A DNA stretch of 29,686 bases from a virus. A model generated the notes under the pieces. It searched no databases, was not told the origin of the DNA, and was given only the letters and a program-made list of their open reading frames with translations. A program made the translations under genes and the position numbers. Each line of letters opens with the position of its first letter. Position 1 is the first letter of the stretch. Location: IMG/VR virus record IMGVR_UViG_3300009103_000119, positions 1 to 29,686 of that record; one strand, given 5' to 3'. Shown here in pieces: positions 1-6,925 of this stretch.

Positions 1-27
1 CTTTCCCAATACCATAAGGAAATTGAA

Positions 28-531
28 ATGGGAAGTTATGCAAAAGTAATTGATGGTAAGGTTGTTAATGTTATTGCCGCTACAAAAGATTTCATAGATA
101 ACTATGATGATGGTTTGGGGGGTGAGTGGATTAAAACGTCTTACAATACGTTTGGTGGAAAACATTACGATCCTAAAACTGGATTAGAAGATGATAAACC
201 AGCAATAAGATATAATTATGCTGGAAAAGATTATACTTATGATTCAGTAAAGGATGCGTTTATACCTCCGAAACCATATCCAAGTTTTGTATTAAACGAA
301 ACAATTATGAGGTATGAACCTCCAATTCCATATCCACAAGGATTGCCAGGAGGGCCTACTAGATTTATTTGGGATGAAGATCATTATCAAGAACATGGTG
401 AGTGGTTTGATCGCTGGGATACATCCGATTCTCATTCACAATATAATCCAGATTCAAAATATTATTTGGAAGATTTACCTAAGTATGAAGATGAAGATTA
501 TCCATTTGATGATAAAGGATGGAGATGGTAA
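28..531 (+). CDS. Conserved marine-phage protein, function unknown
   Basis: A 167-residue protein starting at an ATG 7 bases after AGGA. The N-terminus (about residues 5-30) reads as a short beta-strand region. The middle carries a Gly/Tyr-rich stretch (GEWIKTSYNT, then an NYAGKDYTYD motif) and a proline/tyrosine segment (IPPKPYPSFVLN). The C-terminus is very acidic and aromatic (YEDEDYPFDD, ending WRW). This arrangement is familiar from small proteins beside tail-fibre genes of marine T4-like phages, but I know no assigned function. The next gene starts 3 bases after its stop, so the two are probably co-translated. No signal peptide or membrane segment is visible. It could be a minor virion or fibre-accessory protein; that is inferred only from position. 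Confidence 0.8.
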   Translation: MGSYAKVIDGKVVNVIAATKDFIDNYDDGLGGEWIKTSYNTFGGKHYDPKTGLEDDKPAIRYNYAGKDYTYDSVKDAFIPPKPYPSFVLNETIMRYEPPIPYPQGLPGGPTRFIWDEDHYQEHGEWFDRWDTSDSHSQYNPDSKYYLEDLPKYEDEDYPFDDKGWRW

Positions 532-534
532 TTT

Positions 535-825
535 ATGAAAAGTGGAACTGAGGTAAGACAAGCACAACGTACTCAAGCAGAAAAAGAAAAGAGTATGACA
601 TGGCAGGAAATTCGTGATGACTCCATTAGTAAATTTAGAGATATCACCGAAGCAGTAGGAAGTGGTTTTATAGAAAAAGAAATACAAGCAGAAAGATATG
701 CAATTTGTGAATCTTGTTCGCATTTTAAAAAACTAACAAGACAATGTAAAGTATGTGCTTGTTTTATGCCTGCAAAAACATTGTTTAACAAATCAAAATG
801 TCCTAAAAGTTATTGGAATAAATAA
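535..825 (+). CDS. Small cysteine-cluster (zinc-ribbon-like) protein
   Basis: A 96-residue protein. The first half is charged and helical (residues 1-56). The second half holds six cysteines: C58-x2-C61, C71-x2-C74, C76 and C89. The two CxxC knuckles suggest a zinc ribbon, although which four cysteines bind metal cannot be read from sequence. It starts 3 bases after the preceding stop, with the purine-rich GGATGGAGATGG as the likely ribosome site. Short proteins of this type occur near tail-fibre genes in marine T4-like phages. A nucleic-acid or protein-binding accessory role is possible; nothing more specific is supported. Confidence 0.8.
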   Translation: MKSGTEVRQAQRTQAEKEKSMTWQEIRDDSISKFRDITEAVGSGFIEKEIQAERYAICESCSHFKKLTRQCKVCACFMPAKTLFNKSKCPKSYWNK

Positions 826-840
826 AAAAGGTAAAATCTT

Positions 841-2391
841 ATGGCTAAACAAGTAAAAAGACGAAGGGGTACTACCGCTGAACATAGTGCGTTCACAGGG
901 GCTCCAGGCGAGATAACTGTTGATACCACAGCTAATACAGTCGTGGTACATGACGGAATCTTGGCTGGGGGTTATCCATTAGGAAAAGCGGATGCATCTA
1001 ACATTAATCTTTCAAATCAGATTAATGTTAATGAGTTAGCTACAAGTGATGGAAATGCTGGAGATGTTTTAACTACAGATGGTACTGGGAATGTTTCATT
1101 TACAGCTCCAGGCGGTATTAGTCCGAACTCGGTTGGTGTAACAGAACTTAATCTTTCAGACGGTCTTGCTGGAACATTTTTAAGGACAGATGGTGCTGGT
1201 ACTATTACGTTTGGAGCGCCAAGTATTGGTATTGATGAATTGGAGTGTGTTGACGGCACAGACGGTCAAGTAATAACTACAGATGGAAATGGTACTATAG
1301 CATTTGAAACAGTATCTAGACTTGAAACTAATTCAGTTGGTATAGCAGAACTTGATGTTTCAGATGGTAGCAGTGGCCAGGTTCTTTCTACTAATGGAGC
1401 TGGTGGATTATCATTCGTTAATCAAACAGGTGGCGGAGGCGGAGGCGGAGGCTCTTCTACTTTTGTTGAAAATACTTTTACTGGTAATGGTTCAACTACA
1501 ACATTTACTTTGAGTACAGCTGCACCTTATGAAGAATCTCTTTTAGTTTATCTTGATGGTGTTTCTCAACCAACTACTGCTTATACATTACCAACAACAA
1601 CTAGTATTACATTTTCTTCTGCTCCCCCTAATAATTGTGCAATAAAAGTATTGCATTTAGGAATCGCAAGTAATGTTGCTTCTAATTCTATTGGTGTAAC
1701 AGAACTTAATCTTTCAGATGGTTCTGCTGATATGGTATTGACAACGAATGGTGCTGGTACTATTTCTTTTTCTCATGTTACATCAGCGATGATTGGAAGT
1801 GGTACAATTATAGCACAGGATATTGCTACTAATGCTGTTAATGGAACACATATTGCTATGGGTTCTGATGCTGCTGGTGATATGCTATATTACAATGGAA
1901 CGGATTATGTTAGACTTGGAGTTGGAAGTGCTGGACAAACTTTAACCGTAAATTCTGGTGGTACTGCTCCCGAATGGGCAGCTGGTGGCGGTGGGGGTAG
2001 TTTTTCAACTGGAATGATTATGATGTGGAGTGGTTCAGTTGCTTCTATACCTAGTGGATGGGTTTTATGTGATGGTAATAATAGTACGCCAGATTTAAGA
2101 GATAAATTTGTTATCGGTGCTGGTAGTACTTATAACCCATCAGATACAGGTGGTTCTACAAGTACTGGCGCTCATACATTGACAGTTGCGGAAATGCCTT
2201 CTCATAATCATACTTTTAGTTATAATGCTCCACATCAAAATACTCCAGCTTCCTCGCAGACTCTTGCTAATAATATTGGTTGGCCAGGAACTGTAAATGC
2301 AACAACAGGTAATGTTGGTGGTGATGGATCACATAGTCATACTGGTACATTACCGCCTTACTACTCATTAGCGTTTATAATGAAAACATAG
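841..2391 (+). CDS. Tail fibre with C-terminal phage tail-collar domain
   Basis: A 516-residue virion fibre. Residues 1-50 resemble the small N-terminal domain found at the start of many phage fibres (KRRRGTTAEH, then GEITVDTTANTVVVHDG). Four copies of a beta repeat of the form G-(V/I)-x-E-L-x-(L/V)-S/V-D-G follow near residues 99, 129, 167 and 285. A poly-glycine linker (about 197-204) separates a domain with the LLVYLDGVSQ motif (about 208-275). Residues 390-435 match the phage tail-collar family (MMWSGS, IPSGWVLCDG, TPDLRDKFVIGAG), and the last 65 residues contain two HxH motifs (H455-N-H457 and H498-S-H500). Such HxH sites bind metal in T4 gp12 and gp37. It is probably trimeric and receptor-binding. 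AAAGG lies 9 bases before the ATG. Confidence 0.9.
   Translation: MAKQVKRRRGTTAEHSAFTGAPGEITVDTTANTVVVHDGILAGGYPLGKADASNINLSNQINVNELATSDGNAGDVLTTDGTGNVSFTAPGGISPNSVGVTELNLSDGLAGTFLRTDGAGTITFGAPSIGIDELECVDGTDGQVITTDGNGTIAFETVSRLETNSVGIAELDVSDGSSGQVLSTNGAGGLSFVNQTGGGGGGGGSSTFVENTFTGNGSTTTFTLSTAAPYEESLLVYLDGVSQPTTAYTLPTTTSITFSSAPPNNCAIKVLHLGIASNVASNSIGVTELNLSDGSADMVLTTNGAGTISFSHVTSAMIGSGTIIAQDIATNAVNGTHIAMGSDAAGDMLYYNGTDYVRLGVGSAGQTLTVNSGGTAPEWAAGGGGGSFSTGMIMMWSGSVASIPSGWVLCDGNNSTPDLRDKFVIGAGSTYNPSDTGGSTSTGAHTLTVAEMPSHNHTFSYNAPHQNTPASSQTLANNIGWPGTVNATTGNVGGDGSHSHTGTLPPYYSLAFIMKT
1432..1452 (+). repeat. GGCGGA hexanucleotide repeat encoding a poly-glycine linker
   Basis: About 3.5 tandem copies of GGCGGA lie inside the collar-domain fibre gene and encode a run of eight glycines with the preceding codon. 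The repeat is strikingly GC-rich for this AT-rich genome. Its unit is a multiple of three, so copy-number changes would alter linker length without a frameshift. Confidence 0.8.
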
Positions 2392-2401
2392 GAGATTGTA
2401 A

Positions 2402-2746
2402 ATGAAATATTGTACAGAAAAAACTACTGGGAAATTTATTTGTATGCATGAAACAGAGGAAGGTATTAATGCTTATCTTGCTGCTTTGGGTGGACAATGG
2501 GATACTAATAATATTTTGATAGAGGATATAGATCAACAAGAATTTAATATGAGATTGAATGCTGGTGTACCTTATAACTCGCATATTGCAGATAGTGTTA
2601 GTTATGAAGTAAAAAGAAAAAGAGAGTATCCAAGTATTATGGAGTTAGTTGTTGCTCTTGCAGAAAAAGAAGAAGGAAACTCTGTAGCGTGGGATGAACT
2701 TTCTGCAAAAAGAACTGAAATAAAAAATAAATACCCGACTGAATGA
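2402..2746 (+). CDS. XkdW-like protein, probable tail-fibre assembly chaperone
   Basis: A 114-residue protein. The C-terminal 42 residues carry the pattern of the XkdW/phage fibre-chaperone-like family: REYPSIMELVVALAEKEEG, then a variable part, then EIKNKYPTE. In relatives this segment reads roughly REYPSIxEQLDLIYHDG...IKxKYP. The N-terminal 70 residues are not recognised. The gene follows the collar-domain fibre by 10 bases, and AGGAG sits 7 bases before the ATG. Fibre followed by a small chaperone gene is a common phage arrangement, so assistance in folding or attaching the upstream fibre is a reasonable inference, not proven here. Confidence 0.75.
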   Translation: MKYCTEKTTGKFICMHETEEGINAYLAALGGQWDTNNILIEDIDQQEFNMRLNAGVPYNSHIADSVSYEVKRKREYPSIMELVVALAEKEEGNSVAWDELSAKRTEIKNKYPTE

Positions 2747-2767
2747 GGAAACATGGGTTGTTCAAAT

Positions 2768-2775
2768 TATAAATA
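2768..2775 (+). promoter_or_regulatory. T4-type late promoter motif TATAAATA
   Basis: An exact copy of the T4 late promoter octamer lies in a 45-base gap, 17 bases before the ATG of the next fibre gene. Several exact copies are expected by chance in an AT-rich window this size, so the evidence is its placement, not its existence. Confidence 0.5.
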
Positions 2776-2791
2776 TTGGGAGAAGTAGGTT

Positions 2792-3664
2792 ATGGCACTA
2801 GTAAGTGTTAACTTAATAGACACGTTTGATGAATGGAGAATAAAGACAAACTCCATTAGTAGTGGTGGTGGCGACTTAGTTGCTTTAACAACGACTGATA
2901 AAACTAATTTAGTTAATGCTATTAATGAGGTTAAGGTTGTTGGACAAGGTAAGTTAGAAAATGTCGTTGAAGATACAACGCCTGAACTCGGTGGCGATTT
3001 AAGTTTAAATAATTATAATATTACTGGTACTGGTAATATATCTATCACAGGCTCTTATACTGGAACTTTAGATACTAGTGTTACTGGTGTTACACAAGCT
3101 AATGGTGATAACTCAACTAAAATAGCAACAACAGAATATGTTCAAAATACTTTTGGTACTGTTGCAGTTGGTGGAGATATATCTGGAACAGTTGGTAATG
3201 CACAAATAGCATCCAACGTAGTTGGTATAACAGAACTTGATGTTTCAGATGGTACAAATGGTCAAGCATTATGTACTAATGGTGCTGGTGTTTTGAGTTT
3301 TGCTACTCTCGACTTAACAGTAGGTGGAGATATATCTGGAACATTATCCAATGCACAAATCGTATCTAATACTATTGGAACAAATGAACTTAATTTATCC
3401 GAAGGTACTGCTGGTCAGGTAATAACTACAGATGGTGCTGGTACTATCAGTTATCAATCTTTATTTGCAGAAACTACTATATCACCAACAGCTGGTCAAA
3501 CAGTATTTAATATAACATATACAGTTGGTAGAATTGTAATGTTCTTAAATGGTGTGAAGTTAGTTGATGGTGTAGATTTTACAGCTACTAATGGTACAGA
3601 TGTAACTTTAACCACAGGTGTTTTAAATGTAACAGATGTCGTGGAGTTTCATACTTTTGTTTAA
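2792..3664 (+). CDS. Repeat-rich tail fibre / structural protein
   Basis: A 290-residue fibre-like protein. It contains the segment VVEDTTPELGGDL with LNNYNITGTGNI, which is typical of marine-phage fibres. Two GGDISGT..NAQI repeats and two G-x-x-E-L-(D/N)-(V/L)-S-(D/E)-G repeats follow. The C-terminal domain of about 65 residues is built on MFLNGVKLVDG and DFTATNGTDVTLTTG. The same C-terminal domain recurs in the genes at 9185 and 10514. The protein is a close relative of the 299-residue product at 9185. No membrane or signal segment is visible. It is most likely a trimeric beta-rich virion fibre or adhesin; its exact position in the virion cannot be told. Confidence 0.85.
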   Translation: MALVSVNLIDTFDEWRIKTNSISSGGGDLVALTTTDKTNLVNAINEVKVVGQGKLENVVEDTTPELGGDLSLNNYNITGTGNISITGSYTGTLDTSVTGVTQANGDNSTKIATTEYVQNTFGTVAVGGDISGTVGNAQIASNVVGITELDVSDGTNGQALCTNGAGVLSFATLDLTVGGDISGTLSNAQIVSNTIGTNELNLSEGTAGQVITTDGAGTISYQSLFAETTISPTAGQTVFNITYTVGRIVMFLNGVKLVDGVDFTATNGTDVTLTTGVLNVTDVVEFHTFV

Positions 3665-3679
3665 TATAAGGACAACTAA

Positions 3680-4546
3680 ATGACTGGTACTGTTTTAAAT
3701 CAAGAACAACTTAATAAACAAGATAAATATCTTGGTGGACATCCTTTAGATGGAAATTTAAAAATAACTCCCGAATGGGTTACACCGATAGGTCAAGTAG
3801 AATTAAATTTACCAGAACCTATGCGGATTGGATTGATTGAATATATTGCTTCTAAGGGTTATTGTACAACAATGGGTACTCATAAGAGAGTACAGACGAT
3901 AGAGTTTGAGAAAAATCATTACAATATGTTTAATGATAGTGATAATAATCCTGCTATAAAGGGTTATCAAGATATATCATCTGAATTAATTAGATATTAT
4001 ATGGCTCATGCTTATCATGTAGAAAACGCTGATAAATTAGATATTGAGTGTAGAGCGTTTGGTAATATGCAGACACCTGGCCGAAGAACTTTTCCACATT
4101 ATCATCATGCTTTTGATGGTGTTATGATTACATACTTAACTCTCGGTGGTGAATTCGCTTTAACTAGTGATGTTCAAGGTGATGATGATTTGCAGCTAGT
4201 AGCTCCTGGCTCAACAATTTGTGAACTCAAAACCAATGATATTATTGAAGAAAGAAAAGGAACGGTTGCGAATTATGCTGACTTTGATTTAAAGAAAGAA
4301 GATATGCCGAATGAGACTAATGGTGCGTTATTATTACTAGACCCAAGACCTGCTATTAATTATCCATATAATAATAAGGCAAAAGATTACGTTCCTAAAA
4401 TTGGAACAACAATATTCCATCCTGCTTATATTTGGCATGAATCTAATACTTATACTGGTAAAGGTATTAGAGCAGCTGTTGTAATTAATTATCGTATTAA
4501 TACATATAATAATAGTGGGTTGGTAAAACCATTGATTAAAACATAA
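3680..4546 (+). CDS. Putative 2OG-Fe(II) oxygenase, paralogue A
   Basis: A 288-residue protein with the double-stranded beta-helix signature of the 2OG-Fe(II) oxygenase group common in marine T4-like phages (PF13759-like). Visible motifs are CRAFGNMQTPG followed by PHYHHAFDGV (H140, H142, H143, D146), LLLLDPRP (221-223 DPR), a conserved H247-P, WHE (H253), and R264 in GKGIRAAVVINY. H140 or H142, D146 and the distal H253 are candidate iron ligands, and R264 is the likely 2-oxoglutarate anchor. It is homologous over its length to the genes at 6203 and 6922. Relative to those it has an acidic insertion of about 35-45 residues between 164 and 213. AAGGA is 7 bases before the ATG. The substrate is unknown; the surroundings are fibre genes. 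Confidence 0.8.
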   Translation: MTGTVLNQEQLNKQDKYLGGHPLDGNLKITPEWVTPIGQVELNLPEPMRIGLIEYIASKGYCTTMGTHKRVQTIEFEKNHYNMFNDSDNNPAIKGYQDISSELIRYYMAHAYHVENADKLDIECRAFGNMQTPGRRTFPHYHHAFDGVMITYLTLGGEFALTSDVQGDDDLQLVAPGSTICELKTNDIIEERKGTVANYADFDLKKEDMPNETNGALLLLDPRPAINYPYNNKAKDYVPKIGTTIFHPAYIWHESNTYTGKGIRAAVVINYRINTYNNSGLVKPLIKT

Positions 4547-4600
4547 CTAATGTAAGAGCTCTTATATTTACATGATACTATATTAAAATAATTTTTAACT

Positions 4601-4608
4601 TTTAAATA
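4601..4608 (+). promoter_or_regulatory. Possible late promoter, TTTAAATA
   Basis: One mismatch to the T4 late octamer TATAAATA. It lies 11 bases before the ATG of the cysteine-rich fibre, at the end of a 73-base gap. This is weak evidence in AT-rich DNA, and the predicted leader would be very short. Confidence 0.25.
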
Positions 4609-4619
4609 GGAAATAAAAA

Positions 4620-5108
4620 ATGTCAACTTCAAGACTTATTGCTGATTTGTTGGATGCTGGCGGAGATGTTGTTTCTGGTGCATTGGATAATGTTCCAGCA
4701 AGCGATTGGACAACACTATTAAATAAGCCTGGTCATGCTGATACTGATACAACTAATGCTTCTAATATCAGTTCGGGAACGCTACATAATGATCGCTTAT
4801 CAGGTGTACCCAATGCAAAAATTAGTGGGTTAGCAACATCAGCAACAACTGATACAACTAATGCTTCTAATATCACATCTGGTACGCTAGCGACAGCCCG
4901 TATGGGTTCTGGCACAAACAATAGTTCAACTTACTTGCGTGGTGATGGAACATGGCAAACCAACTGTACAAACCATGCTAATTGTGCTACTGGTGGTGGT
5001 GGATTTACTAACTGTAACAATACATCTGGTAACTGTACAAACCATACTGCTTGTACTAATTGTGGTAACTGTAACTATGCTTGTTCCGCTTGTGCGTGTA
5101 ATTGTTAA
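4620..5108 (+). CDS. Tail-fibre-like protein with a cysteine-rich C-terminal tip
   Basis: A 162-residue protein. Residues 1-112 are ordinary phage-fibre sequence: two [12 protein letters not shown] repeats (about 43-54 and 78-90) and a TYLRGDGTW module (104-112) shared with the 587-residue fibre downstream. The last 50 residues are entirely different. They hold eleven cysteines, at 116, 122, 132, 139, 145, 148, 151, 155, 158, 160 and 162, and end in Cys. Seven of the eleven are preceded by Asn, with Asn/Thr/Gly filling the spaces. All eleven codons are TGT. The N-terminal part has no cysteine. The tip could be a disulfide knot, a metal site, or a substrate for the radical SAM enzyme encoded 2.7 kb downstream. 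The first two are general possibilities and the third is my hypothesis. The gene sits between oxygenase A and the 335-residue unknown. Confidence 0.85.
   Translation: MSTSRLIADLLDAGGDVVSGALDNVPASDWTTLLNKPGHADTDTTNASNISSGTLHNDRLSGVPNAKISGLATSATTDTTNASNITSGTLATARMGSGTNNSSTYLRGDGTWQTNCTNHANCATGGGGFTNCNNTSGNCTNHTACTNCGNCNYACSACACNC
4962..5045 (+). repeat. In-frame 15-base direct repeat in the Cys-rich tip
   Basis: The sequence aactgtacaaaccat occurs at 4962-4976 and 5031-5045. The copies are 69 bases (23 codons) apart and in the same frame. They encode NCTNHANC and NCTNHTAC. This suggests the cysteine-rich tip grew by internal duplication. Confidence 0.8.
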
Positions 5109-5142
5109 TCTATCAATCATATTGAATAAAAGGAGAATTTAA

Positions 5143-6150
5143 ATGTTTAGAAAAATGTATGATAGCTTATCAATGGATGTTCATTTGGAGCTATTAATCA
5201 AAGGGGATTTAATTTGTTTGAAATCATGGCAACCTATTTCCCAAGAAGATTATGAGAATGACACCTCGCAGTTGGAACGTGAGATGTTTTGGGCGGGAGA
5301 ACGTAGTTTAAATAGTGCTTATCTTGCAGATTATATGCAATGGCCTGCTGATGTTTCAGGCGTGTTTCATACTCGAATGCCTAGTATGAAAATGGCTGGT
5401 AGTAATAAAATAATGGGAGAAGAATTTTTACCCAATATACCTGCCGAGATTAGAGATGCTTATGCAGCTCGATTGTCTGGAAAATATTTCCAAGCAGTTT
5501 CTTATTCTTGGATTGATCCTAGTGATCCTTCAATCGGCACAGGTGAATTAGATGATGGTGCTTGTTGGACAATCGGTGTTGACCATCTTAGAGCGGTTTC
5601 GCCTGCACAGAATACAATCGCTTATAGTAGAAATGCAAAAACACATCCATTGAGAGAAGCACGACGCTGGAAAGCACCTGTTTCTTTGATGCTGTATGTT
5701 CCGTTTAAAGACATGGCATTTACAGATTGTTCCATGACTCTTAAATATAATAGAGGATATGGTTTCAGTACCAATATATTAGATGGATGGACAGTTGGAG
5801 CAAATGATGCAGAGATTTTTGAGAATTCTGCCTTTAATTATACTGGACATATCAACGACGCTATGCCTAGTTTTGTAGTTACAAGTGGTGGTGGAAGTAT
5901 TGATGCTGGTGGTTCTGATACAGTTGAATTTAAAATGGTAGATGAAAACGGTGATACCATTAATAGAAATACAGTTATATATCTTGAACATACTGGCGGT
6001 TATTTACCACATCAGCGTGTTACACTTAACAATGGTGTAGGAACATTTGATGTTCATGCTTTGCATATGACTAGTGGTGATACATTCAAAGTTAAAATTG
6101 GATTCAGATCATATGTTGGTATGACAGATGTTGATTATACTGTTGCATAA
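5143..6150 (+). CDS. Unrecognised 335-residue protein with C-terminal Ig-like region
   Basis: I do not recognise residues 1-240. They contain helical and aromatic stretches (REMFWAGERSLNSAYLADYMQW, split here as REMFWAGERSL and NSAYLADYMQW) and a few cysteines (25, 141, 196). Residues 241-335 read as an immunoglobulin-like beta sandwich of the bacterial/phage type: FVVTSGGGSIDAGGSDTVEF, a VDENGDTI turn, LEHTGGYLP, NNGVGTFDVHA and GDTFKVKIGF. Ig-like domains are common on phage virion proteins and often bind carbohydrate weakly. The gene begins 34 bases after the cysteine-rich fibre, has AGGAG 7 bases before its ATG, and ends 10 bases before a strong terminator. It therefore closes the transcription unit that contains oxygenase A and the cysteine-rich fibre. 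A virion role is likely but unproven. Confidence 0.8.
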   Translation: MFRKMYDSLSMDVHLELLIKGDLICLKSWQPISQEDYENDTSQLEREMFWAGERSLNSAYLADYMQWPADVSGVFHTRMPSMKMAGSNKIMGEEFLPNIPAEIRDAYAARLSGKYFQAVSYSWIDPSDPSIGTGELDDGACWTIGVDHLRAVSPAQNTIAYSRNAKTHPLREARRWKAPVSLMLYVPFKDMAFTDCSMTLKYNRGYGFSTNILDGWTVGANDAEIFENSAFNYTGHINDAMPSFVVTSGGGSIDAGGSDTVEFKMVDENGDTINRNTVIYLEHTGGYLPHQRVTLNNGVGTFDVHALHMTSGDTFKVKIGFRSYVGMTDVDYTVA

Positions 6151-6160
6151 ATGAATTATT

Positions 6161-6190
6161 ATAAGGGGGGTTTCCCCCCTTATTTTAATA
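6161..6190 (+). terminator. Rho-independent terminator
   Basis: A perfect 10-base-pair inverted repeat (ataagggggg / ccccccttat, 6161-6170 and 6174-6183) has a 3-base loop and is followed by TTTAATA. The G/C block is conspicuous in this AT-rich genome. It lies between the 335-residue gene and oxygenase B and would separate the two halves of the island. Confidence 0.85.
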
Positions 6191-6202
6191 GAAAGGTAGA
6201 AG

Positions 6203-6925
6203 TTGAATATTACAGAATGCTGGACTACTGCTTTAGGTTCAACTGATATAAAACTGGACTCTCTACTAAAAGAAAATCTTGTTCGTTTTTTTGAGTATGT
6301 TGGCGACCAAAACCGAGTTTATACATCTTCAACTTATGATGAAAAAAATATTGGAAGTGGTTTAGGCCAATTTGAATCAAAGGTATATAATTTGTTTGAT
6401 TATGAACATGAAAGATATAAAATTTTTCCTGATATAATACCTCAAATGATGAAGTTTGAGAAAATACTTGCAGTACCTATAAGAGATTACATAAGTAAAG
6501 CGTGGGGTTTTGATAGAAATGTAAATATTAAAACAAGATGTTTTGGAAATGTACAAGCTACAGGTGGAACTAGAATTCCTCCACATTTTCATCATGGATG
6601 GGATGGTGTTTTAGTTCATTATTTAACAGCTGGAAATGAGTATGAATCTAAACTTGCTAAAGAACAGTATCAACCAACAAATACAAAGAATAGTGGTGAA
6701 TTATTATTACTTGATCCTAGACCTAATATTAGCAAACCCTATAATGATAAAGCAAAGATATACAAACCCTATTCTGGAATGACACTAATTCATCCAGGCT
6801 ATGTTTGGCATGAAACAGAAACTTTCACCGAGAGTGGATTAAGAGTTTGTGTTGTAGTTAATTTTACAATATTAAATCAGAATATAGATTACTTACCAGT
6901 ACTGTTGCATAACGAGGAACAATGA
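6203..6925 (+). CDS. Putative 2OG-Fe(II) oxygenase, paralogue B
   Basis: A 240-residue homologue of the gene at 3680 and the most compact of the three. Motifs in order are TRCFGNVQATG, PPHFHHGWDGV (H128, H130, D134), LLLLDPRP (171-173 DPR), H197-P, WHE (H203), and R214 in ESGLRVCVVVNF. H128/H130, D134 and H203 are candidate iron ligands, and R214 the probable 2-oxoglutarate contact. The start is TTG, the only non-ATG start I chose here. It is supported by AAGG 6-7 bases upstream, and no in-frame ATG lies nearby in the 20 bases after the terminator. The gene overlaps the next oxygenase by 4 bases (ATGA), so B and C are translationally coupled. The substrate is unknown. Confidence 0.8.
   Translation: MNITECWTTALGSTDIKLDSLLKENLVRFFEYVGDQNRVYTSSTYDEKNIGSGLGQFESKVYNLFDYEHERYKIFPDIIPQMMKFEKILAVPIRDYISKAWGFDRNVNIKTRCFGNVQATGGTRIPPHFHHGWDGVLVHYLTAGNEYESKLAKEQYQPTNTKNSGELLLLDPRPNISKPYNDKAKIYKPYSGMTLIHPGYVWHETETFTESGLRVCVVVNFTILNQNIDYLPVLLHNEEQ

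Noticed and set aside
1-17. End of an upstream gene (…FPIP, stop TAA at 15-17)
   Set aside because: Only four codons are visible. A stop just before the AAGGA site is compatible with an upstream gene but cannot be supported.
2753-2788. An 11-codon frame (MGCSNYKYWEK) with a good GAGGAA site before the 2792 fibre
   Set aside because: Too short to support, and the late-promoter-like octamer lies inside it. It could be a leader peptide but nothing confirms translation.
4549-4568. Hairpin (aatgtaag-agct-cttatatt) after oxygenase A
   Set aside because: Only an 8-bp AT-rich stem with a G-U pair and no adjacent T-run, far weaker than the three accepted terminators.
4965-5105. Cys-rich tip as a metallothionein or zinc-finger gene
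   Set aside because: The cysteines are at the end of a fibre protein and lack regular CxC/CxxC metallothionein spacing in the first half. Metal binding remains possible but is not the best reading.
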